A stretch of DNA of 64,000 bases from Enoplosus armatus (lineage: Eukaryota; Chordata; Actinopteri; Centrarchiformes; Enoplosidae), in NCBI RefSeq assembly GCF_043641665.1, contig NC_092186.1, positions 13,520,001 through 13,584,000 on the forward strand, read 5' to 3'. Below, in pieces: positions 55,719 through 64,000 of this stretch. The first letter of the stretch is position 1. Each line of letters opens with the position of its first letter. Under the pieces are notes generated by a model. That model made no database searches. It was given only the letters and a program-made list of their open reading frames with translations, and was not told the DNA's origin. A program made the translations under genes and the position numbers.

Positions 55719-56297
55719 GGGGAGAACGAGGACGAATGTTACACTTAAAAGATAACGTTACAGACAGAAGATCATTTTTGTTGTGATCAACAACTCACAT
55801 GTGTGCTCTATCAATACCAGGTGCTATTTTGTACAAATTTGACTTTGGTATAATTTGACTTGAAACGGAAGCCTCATGTATCCAGTGCAGACAAAAGGGA
55901 CACTGCCAGTTAGTTAGTAAGTTAGGTGATGCAATATGACATACACATGCTTTAATGCTGTGACACAAAGTGTGACCGCATTAGCGGTCAGGTGAAAAAA
56001 ACGCTCGTTGTTACTGTAGAGGAACACAAGAAACATCTGTTACTATCATCCAGACAATGACTCCTGACAGTTAAACCGGACTTGCTTCTATACTGAAAAA
56101 CTCTGCTTGAGTGAATTTACTTACGGGGATCTAAAACAGCTTTTCCAGAGTATAATGTGTTCATGAGATTTTTCGCGGTTCTGGTGCGTGTCGCGTGCTG
56201 TATGTGCTGACACAGTTAGGCATATCAGACTTGTATGGGCTTGGAGAAAATCACTGTGTTACTTTCGTCTTATGTTACTTTCGTACCAGTTCTCCCC
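55719..56297 (+). mobile_element. Non-autonomous DNA transposon with inverted ends, TA-flanked
   Basis: The left end GGGGAGAACGAGGACGAATG and the right end, reversed (GGGGAGAACTGGTACGAAAG), are inverted repeats. Each is flanked by a TA dinucleotide (55717-55718 and 56298-56299), suggesting a TA target duplication. The right subterminal region carries a tandem GTTACTTTCGT motif (56258 and 56273), and the left has related GTTACA words, resembling transposase-binding repeats. The 579 bp interior includes an ACCGCATTAGCGGT palindrome near 55976. No coding capacity. Superfamily is uncertain: the TA duplication fits Tc1/mariner-type elements, but the terminal sequence is not one I can assign. Confidence 0.72.
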
Positions 56298-57012
56298 TAC
56301 ACTGTGAACATATACAGAAATTTGTTTTGTTTGGATGCATTTTCAGGAGGTAGTGGTCACCCCCACTACATGCACCACAGTACCTCTTTTCCTCTTTTAA
56401 TAGTGCTCTGTGCTGCCACGAAGGAGTCTTTCTTGCACTCAGTTCTGGCTCTCACAAAGAATCCCAGAGTTAAAGTTTAAATAGGTTCTCATATCATTTC
56501 ATACAAACCATCAATGTCACCATAAAATTGCTATTACATAAGTTATCAATAGTCTTGTTTTAAAGCATCGCCATAGAGAGACATGATAAAAAAATTCAAT
56601 ATGGTCTATGTTTTGCACGAAGAATGAAGCGTAATTGCTGAAAATCTCAATCAATTCTCGCAGCCTGCCTCTCTTTCACTCCTGCTGGTTGAATGCTATC
56701 TTCAGCCATTCTTCCTCAGAACTAGTAATTTCATGTAATCACCGAAGTGATCAGAAGAAGGAATGTAGGTGTTCTGTCAAATATCAGCTATCTCAATCAC
56801 AGCAGCCACATTGCATTTGGGAGAGCAGGAAAGGTGTGCCTGGAGGCTGGACGTGACATTTGGTTGGCTGAAATTAGCATAATCACTCTGATGGGGAGCC
56901 AATCACTACAATTGCTGCAACAATACGACTGATTAATGCTGTGGGAAAAACCTCATCGTTATAATCAAGTTTCTGAGAGCTACTGTACTTTCTGACTGTT
57001 TGTCTGGCACAA

Positions 57013-57014
<2 letters not shown>
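56298..57014. other. Unassigned non-coding stretch
   Basis: Unique DNA; frames at 56235-56480 and 56635-56932 have no domain. GGCTGAAATTAGCATAATCA near 56867 is suggestive but isolated. Confidence 0.35.

Positions 57015-57052
<38 letters not shown>
57015..57052 (+). repeat. (AC)n microsatellite
   Basis: About 19 perfect units. Confidence 0.97.
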
Positions 57053-57054
<2 letters not shown>

Positions 57055-57690
57055 CTTATGAACTCCTACTGTGGTGGTCTGAGCTAATCATGTGTTGCAC
57101 TGCTGTATTTCTGTAGGCCTGCCAAACACAGTCCACGTTATCGATGTAGGTCATTTGAAAGTTATCTCAGACACATTTATGTAATGATTATAGGTAAAGA
57201 AGATGGATTATTTAACTAAAAGCCAATAGTACATATACTCCACGTGAAGCACACAAACATTTTGGCTAAAAACAGACACTACCCTGTTTATCCACAGTTA
57301 AGAATCTTGGTTTTGTTTTTTGCTTTTTTGCCTGCATAAAAATGCAACAGAAAAAAAGACAAAAATGAGATGAATTAAAATAAGTTACCTTTTCCTCTTT
57401 AAGATTGTTTTTAACTATAATTGAATAATCATGAAAATATCATACAACAAATTAAATCAAACCTGGATTGGTTTTGTCGAACCTATGCCGGGTAATGAGA
57501 ACGCATGACCTTTGAACCACAGTCATAATGATATAATGACCTTCACAGTCCTGAGTGCCGTATCAAAGCCTTGAGTGGCTCGTATACTGGTATACCGCAG
57601 CAACTGGAGCTTAACCAACCACAGCGGAGGAGAGAGTGAGAGAGGCAGTCAGCACTCGTGCAGAGTAGACCGCTTCATTTCTCCAGCACC
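57053..57690. other. Unassigned non-coding stretch
   Basis: AT-rich to 57470, then a more complex section at 57480-57620 (for example GTCATAATGATATAATGACC, a near-palindrome at about 57521-57540). No gene. Confidence 0.35.
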
Positions 57691-57930
57691 TTCCCTTTGT
57701 TGTAAATAAAACATTATTTCAGATGTTCAATTAAGATAAGTACCCTTAATTTAAGACCTCAGTCAATGTGCTGCCATCATTATTCAGCCCACAGAGCGCC
57801 CAGGCCTCAGCTCCAGCTCTGGCCTAGCACACAATCACTCAGGGGCCTCGGCAAGCAGGGGAAATCGCAGTCAATTTCTGGAGCACTCATTTGCTTAACA
57901 AGGGGGAAATCGGAGGTAGCTGAGGCAGAG
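57691..57930. promoter_or_regulatory. Candidate conserved non-coding island
   Basis: Unique block with TTCAATTAAGATAAGTACCC and CCTTAATTTAAGACC (57727-57756), then a GC-richer half with GCCCAGGCCTCAGCTCCAG. A 64-codon frame (57766-57960) crosses it without recognisable domain. Regulatory role inferred from composition and motif density. Confidence 0.3.
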
Positions 57931-59592
57931 AGGAGAGGAGAAGAGTGGCTCTATATTTAAAGAAGAAAATGTGTTTTAAGTTCTGTATGTAGATATGTCC
58001 AAAGTTATTTTCGAGACTGAAAGCTACCACCATGAGCACTTGCTGCATTTGCCAAAATCCAACCCCGTAAACAACTTCTAGGACAGATATATCAAGTCCT
58101 TGACAGTGTAAAAAGCTTCTGAGCTCTCATCTGATTGTGAGAGGACTTTGTTTGTACTTCGTTACAGCGCTGATACAAGATTAGATAAACAATGTGCTAT
58201 CTGTGCCCTGCATCTGTTTGACTCTGCAAAGTGCACTTTCCAATTCCACTGATGACCTTCACACAGAGGGCTGGTTGGCAGACACTAGAACTCAGAAGGC
58301 AGTAAAGCGAAGGACAAACCTATAGAGAATACACGCATTTATAAACACATACATGCATATATTCTTCTTCTAGACATTATCACCTAATGTCAAAGAAAAC
58401 TCAGATCCCACATAGAATATTCTTTACATAAAAACAGCAGGGGAAGAGGAAGTTCTCGTCTTCAAGTGAAAGGGGCGGGAATGAATAAAAAAGGTTAAAC
58501 GGGCAGAATTATTCAACAGGGTTCTGGAGTAAACAGAAACTATATAATTAATGATAGGCAGCAAAACAAAATAAGCACAACCAGGCCACCAAAACAGAAA
58601 GGTATACAGAATCGCCCTGCTCTGTTACTGTGTTTCATCAAATAAATGTAGGACTAGGAGTGTCTGTTTCTCATTGAAATGCAGTATCCATCAGTTTAAT
58701 ACCTCCCTGAAGGGTAACAGTGAGCTCTTGTACCTCCGGAGGCTGAACAAAAGTGAATGCTCTGAGGGGCTGTAGTGGATCTAAGAGCCATGGTCACCGG
58801 AACCAAAGTGTCCTAAATATAGCTTTGCTCTGCTTCACTCTGCATGGCTCTGCTCCATCATATTAGTCTACCATCAGAGATATAAGGGCTGGCGGTCTCT
58901 TATTCTTCTGCCACCAGTCTGACACACAGATAGACGACCTTGAACAGTAAAAACTGCAGCAGAACAGGAAGTTGGGTTGCCTTTATTTTAGTTTGCCTCG
59001 TTTTTAAGTTGACTGTTGTTAAGGATGTCCCTCAAACATTCAACCATTTCAGCTTCCATCATATACACAAAATGGATAACATCCACAGCAAGCTTGCACA
59101 TGAGAGTGCACTGAGGCACCGCAAAAGAGATACTTGCAAGACCTTGCACATCTATTCCTAGCAGAGCTTCTCACCTTCTATACTCCAGCTAGTGTTAATT
59201 AGCAACCTCATTAGCAAGAAGTCATGTGAACACATTTATCTTCCACTAGTTCCATTTTGTTGAGGAGGAAGATGAACAGAGTGGTGATTAGGAGTGAAAT
59301 AAATGAAAACCATCTCCTAAATGTTTAAACAAAGAAAGGATGCTTGTGGAATCCATTCCAGGTGTCCACGCAGCAATGACCATTTTTATTTATATTTATA
59401 TATTTATATAGAAATTTGGATGGAACCTGTGCGAGGTATCTCAACCACATCAGATATCAAACACTTGCTCTGTTTACAACATTTACAATGGGACTCCTTC
59501 AAGTTCTTGAAACAAAACAACGAGAGAGGATGTTAGTATGACAGAAAGATGTGAAAGAGGAAGAGACAAACGTGTGAAAGAGAAAGACGGAC

Positions 59593-59596
<4 letters not shown>
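57931..59596. other. Unassigned non-coding stretch
   Basis: Unique sequence with an ATTTATATTTATATATTTATATAG low-complexity run near 59388-59411. Frames at 58940-59161 and 59321-59536 have no domain. Confidence 0.35.

Positions 59597-59642
<46 letters not shown>
59597..59642 (+). repeat. (AG)n microsatellite
   Basis: About 23 perfect units after an ACAGACAG leader; it produces Arg-Glu and Ser-Leu repeat frames on the two strands. Confidence 0.97.
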
Positions 59643-59644
<2 letters not shown>

Positions 59645-61699
59645 CATTGACAGTGATAGAAACTACCCTGGCCTCTCCCCTGGTCTCCTGAGTGGCAGGG
59701 TCTGTGCCAGCCTGTCAGCCTGTCTGTCATCACCATTGCTTAGTATTCTCCTTAAGACCATCTGCCTGCTCATTATACACAGGCTCTTGTTCTGGACTGA
59801 CATGTTTTCTTTACATCGATATTTTCATTGCAGCTCAAATGTCCCCTTTTCCCCCGAAGAACAGGAGAGCAGTAAGCCTGCCCATGAGGCATACTTTGAG
59901 ATGGAATAATATTTCATAAGAAACTTTCTTTATCCTGGGTGATGCCGTGATACGATATGGACAAAGAAAACAAATGACCACAATGTGTTTTATCACTGTG
60001 AAAAAAAAAAGCTGATACAGTAACAGCTCTACCTGCTAGCCAGGGCCATTCTTCTCATATCTCAATTGCTTTCACAACCAACTTTAATTTCCTCTAAAAG
60101 ACGACATTATCAGAAGCCAAGGTTAAAGAAACGAGCCAATTTAATAACGATCTTAGCTCTGCTATCTTACCGACTAGAGGATAAAGCAGCCAGCCAAAAC
60201 AAGATACAAGAAAAAGTGCTATTAGTACTGCAGTGTCATTGTGTCTTTGGTGAGGTATGGGAACTAAGAAAGATGCATGGCCAATAGAAAACACCACAAC
60301 TAACAACAAGACAATTACTGGGGAAGCTTTTTCATTTTTGGTAAAGGGGAAAGAAAGCCTGTCCTGAACAACAGCAAAATGGTACAAGTATGCAGTCATA
60401 ACAGCAATGTCAGGATTGTCCAACAGAATTTCAGCATTTACACACAGGGTCACCAAACAAAGATAGATGTAATATTTTTCCTATATCTACCTGGATTGCC
60501 CAACCCCATTATACCAAAAATCCATTCTCAAAAAAGCAGCCTGAACAGAAATTATTCTCCTGTAATTGGGTGTGAACTTTGTTTTCTGTAATAATACACT
60601 GTTGGGTGGGAATATTCCCACAGCATGTGCTTTCATGTATCCTATTCCATGTTATCTGTCAACTTTTCAAAGGGAGGAGGACTGTCAGTGGTGCGAGAGA
60701 CCCCCGTGCTCACTGTGTCACTCTCATTACGAGCCTAAAAAACAAGACAGATATTCAATTTAGATAAGTCCCCAGACCATGCTTGCCTCGCCTACATGAG
60801 ACAATGCTCTATTTCTCTCGACCATGCTCCACAGAACATGGATGCCGCATTGTCCCTCACTCCGACAGGGCTAAGCAGAGGAAATTTCCAATTATGGATC
60901 GAAAGGACAGTGAGGGGAAAAGCGATAGAGAGAGAGTAAGAGTGAAAGAGAGAGAAAAAAGACCACGATGGTACCATTACACGGAGTCTCTCCTTTTGTT
61001 GGGTCGCCATGTAGTTTTTATATTTATCTAATCCCTGACAGAAAAGTTGATTTCCTTAGAGTGCTGGGCTACTCACAGCAGCAAAGGAGAACGTGTGGGA
61101 GAGAGATGGAGAGACAAGAGAGTCAGACAGACAGAAGAAGTGACAGTGTGGAAAGCGAAAGGTATTGACAGCTAGAAATAGAGAGGAATGCCTCTCTGAG
61201 GGTCCTCAATGTTTTCTCCATACCTCCTGTGGAGAAGGAAAATAATCAGGCATGAGGAGAAACCCTGAATGATTGTGTACAAACTACTCAGCTACTGACA
61301 TCCAAGCTAATAAAGAAACAATCACCATTCATTAGCTTTCATGTGCTGAATCCTTATCATCTTATGAGAACATTACGGTGACAACAGAATTTGAATTGAA
61401 TTCAAAAGAATATAAACTGTCAAATAACATTCATCATCTAGCTATCATACCTGCACTGTTTAATAGTTCATCTTTACAAGATGTAGTGATTTAATGTAGC
61501 CTATAATATATGGCCTTATTGCCTTTGCTATACAACAAAGTTACAGCTGATTGATAGCATGATTACATATCTGCATGTTGCCGGAACATATAAGCCACTG
61601 TAACAACATCCTTCTGGTTTATAAAACACTTTTACAAAACCATAGATCATCTATCTGAATTAGTCTCCATTGATAACAGCCTGTTCTTCAAGCGTACAA
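59643..61699. other. Unassigned non-coding stretch
   Basis: Unique sequence with poly-A at 60001-60010 and a GA-rich patch at 60915-60960. A 120-codon minus-strand frame (60094-60456) has several hydrophobic runs but no recognised family. No RNA gene or repeat was placed. Confidence 0.35.
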
Positions 61700-61744
61700 A
61701 CACACACACACACACACACACGCACACACACACACACACACACA
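61700..61744 (+). repeat. (AC)n microsatellite
   Basis: About 22 units with a single G interruption near 61722. Confidence 0.96.
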
Positions 61745-62289
61745 AAAGATATCCTTCCCAAAAAAAGCTGTTCAGCTTGCAGTAATGAAAAGGGAGTCAA
61801 CTGCCTTCAGGTGCGGCTGTGCTGATGTGTGTTGGCAGGCGCTGCCTTCGCAAGTGTAGAAAAACACAGAGAAATCTGCTCTGCTGTCCTGCCGCTTTCA
61901 ACCATGGAGGACAGCAGAGGCTGACTGACAGGATTTGGAGCAGCGTCTGGGATCCACAGCCAAGACCCAGACCACAGCAGTCTGCATCTCTCTGACAGAG
62001 AGGTGGCTCTTCACACTCCACCAGGCCCAGATGAGCCACTGGATCTGTCAGCACCAGATGCACTGTTTGTGTAAATGTGCGTGTGTGTGTATGTGTACAT
62101 GCCCTTTTAAAGGCTATTTTTGGTCTATACTACTTCTACCATTGTAACACTGATGACATATTCCCCATGCTTATTTGATGTAGATTTAGGCTACACAGCA
62201 CAGGGCTATACTCTAATCTCACCACATAAATAGAGGAGCCATGTGGACAGGTGTTAGGAGCAGATCATATTACTCACTGACACTTTGGG
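61745..62289. other. Unassigned non-coding stretch
   Basis: Unique GC-balanced sequence at 61800-62060 crossed by overlapping frames on both strands (61797-62063 minus, 61935-62147 plus) with no domain; a short GTGTGTGTGTATGTGT tract lies near 62081. Confidence 0.35.
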
Positions 62290-62780
62290 GTGCCTCAGAT
62301 CACTGGAACAGCCATGAATATTTCCTCAAGCTAATGGAGGTGCCAGCATTAATATTCACTGAGTGTGCTGTGATTTACAATGGGAAAGACCACCGCAATA
62401 TTCCTCAGGGGGTGCCCACCGTTCCCCTGGTAGACAAGCTAGGGCCTGCATTTCAGCACCTCGGACTGTTCAAAGGGCACACTCAGGCCAGGACCAGACC
62501 TGAATATTAAAACCACCTAATCTACTGTACAGAGTCAGCACGCATTAAGTGGCTTTTCCCACCTGCTGTCATAAACCTCATGAATAGACCCTCGTTATGC
62601 AAGGTTCATGTAGCCCACTGACACAGGAGGGAGTTTTGGATATAGGGCCAACCAAACCAACGAGGAGATTTCAGAGGCTTATGAGGGGCCGCTCATCAAT
62701 ATTCATGAAGAATTCCTGGGCTTCCCTACTATATGGCAAAGCCTGTGTTAATATTCATAAGGTTAGGATTGGGATCTGCC
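62290..62780. promoter_or_regulatory. Candidate regulatory island with repeated ATATTCA motifs
   Basis: Seven related AT-rich words lie in otherwise balanced unique sequence: ATGAATATT (62314), TTAATATTCA (62349), CAATATTCC (62396), TGAATATTAA (62501), CATGAATAGA (62579), CAATATTCATGAAGAATTCC (62697) and TTAATATTCATAA (62748). ATATTCAT/ATGAATAT words resemble POU-factor targets. The two frames crossing it (62241-62510, 62597-62827) show no domain. Enhancer function is inference. Confidence 0.4.
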
Positions 62781-64000
62781 GTGGGTGTGGAGAGCAACAG
62801 AGGGAAGCCCTTGTTATTAAGCAATGACAGAGAGGGAGATGCTGAAGTTTCAGGACCATGGACAGTTCTGTGCGGTTCAGTGTGTTATCACAGGCCTAAA
62901 AGGAATACAGCTCATATAATGTATATAAACTGGATAACACGGATTCTTCAGAATGGTGAAAATATTTACAGCACTCTTGCAGAAGTTCACGGCACAACTT
63001 TCAACCCTGCCCCATCCTGTGTATATCGCACAGGCAAAACTTCTACATGTTGAGACATATTTTCTTCCAGTGGGTTTTGTCATTTTAAATACTTCTCCTC
63101 ACACTAATGTCTGTCCCAATTCTTATCTTATTTTCAAGTAATTTAATTAATTTAATTTAGTTCTAAAGCTGACAGTCAAAATAGCTGTTTTGTATGCATT
63201 AGTGGACCCCCATTCAGCACTTTTGCTTAACATCTAACAACTGATTAATTTTTGACAGTTTTGAACTAAAGCTACAGCTTGTACTGTAATAAACTGTTCA
63301 AACAAATAAAGGGAAATTCTTTGCAGCACTTGTGATGCCTCCTGCTATTTATGGCGGCGTTCACACAGAGATGTGTTGCTTTGGAGAGACATTTTTGAAC
63401 TCCGTGTTTTTCAATGAAGAGATATTCAGCATTCAGACAGGGAATTGCAACACTCTCACTTTAGTGTGAGATGAAAAAAAAAGAAAAAAGCTAAATTTTT
63501 GAGGAGAAATAGTTCCATAGTACTGGACTGGACTGGACTAAAGAGAAATAAACAGTTTTTTTCTTTGTTTATATTAGAATTAAATCTGATGTATGATCAT
63601 ATAATGATCATTCAGGTCCCAAACCAACAGACAGAAACTTTTTCTTCCTCTGAGTGAATGCAGAAGTTTTAAAAGCTGTAAAATAAAAGCAGTTTAAGTG
63701 CAGTAGCAGCAACAGCAGCCGCAACACGGGCTCAGCAGAGGGCAGATGTCCCAGCACATTGCAGAACACAGATAGCTTTATCAGGACATTAGCAGAGCAG
63801 CATATAGCACACAAGCCAACAATATCAAGTCAGCTAACAAGTGGGCCAACTGGCCAACAAGCCAGCCAGAAAAGCAGAGACACAAACTGTAGAGGGAGCC
63901 AATCAAGCCTGCAGTCTGCAGCAGCTTCCTTCTGTAAACACTGTGTGACCTTACAACTTGACCAGGGCCAATTGTCAGTCAAGTATCACAAAGATAAAAA
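62781..64000. other. Right-edge unassigned stretch
   Basis: Mostly AT-rich unique DNA. A TTTAATTAATTTAATTTAG run lies at about 63140-63160, a GGACTGGACTGGACT mini-tandem near 63523-63539, and a small CAGCAACAGCAGCCGC patch near 63707. Frames at 62733-63141 and 63608-63814 have no recognisable domain. Confidence 0.35.

Noticed and set aside
59533..59909. Frames across the (AG)n array on both strands
   Set aside because: Arg-Glu and Ser-Leu repeats show they are simple-sequence artefacts.
1..64000. tRNA, rRNA and CRISPR genes, bacterial-type operators or terminators
   Set aside because: No tRNA cloverleaf with intact A and B boxes outside decayed SINEs, no rRNA signature, and no spacer-repeat array; the regular arrays are all eukaryotic microsatellites.

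Overview
The window looks like nuclear DNA of a ray-finned fish, most likely a percomorph teleost. The evidence is the very high density of long (CA)n/(GT)n, (CT)n and (GA)n microsatellites, plus many short decayed repeats of types I associate with percomorph genomes: hAT-like and TTAA-flanked miniature elements, tRNA-derived SINE remnants and a LINE scrap. These family assignments come from memory of the families and were not checked by a search. Nothing looks prokaryotic or viral.

I cannot support any complete protein-coding gene, tRNA, rRNA or CRISPR array. Nearly all open frames are short, lack a recognisable domain, or are microsatellites read as Cys-Val or His-Thr repeats. The only recognised coding-derived sequence is a broken LINE reverse-transcriptase ORF at about 45.88-46.39 kb. 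Two places (24.35-24.95 kb and 26.97-27.13 kb) have exon-like frames with good splice signals and are given as low-confidence candidates.

Layout. 0-7 kb: a SINE remnant, two copies of one teleost repeat, microsatellites and one conserved-looking island. 7-20 kb: mostly unique AT-rich DNA with several islands dense in TAATTA/ATTA motifs, a hAT-like MITE at 14.2 kb and long CA arrays. 20-24 kb: a repeat-dense stretch with stacked microsatellites, an abundant teleost repeat and three clustered MITE fragments. 24-32 kb: the candidate exons and further islands. 32-45 kb: long unique stretches, two opposite-strand copies of a TTAA-type repeat and several islands. 45-56.3 kb: the richest mobile-element zone, with the LINE fragment, two SINE remnants, a 0.8 kb TTAA-bounded repeat, a structurally clear piggyBac-like MITE and a 579 bp TA-flanked inverted-repeat element. 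57-64 kb: unique sequence with a notable cluster of ATATTCA-type motifs at 62.3-62.8 kb.

The best overall reading is an intron or gene desert, perhaps beside a developmental regulator, because AT-rich unique islands without coding potential alternate with decayed repeats. That is inference; only a multi-species alignment can test it.
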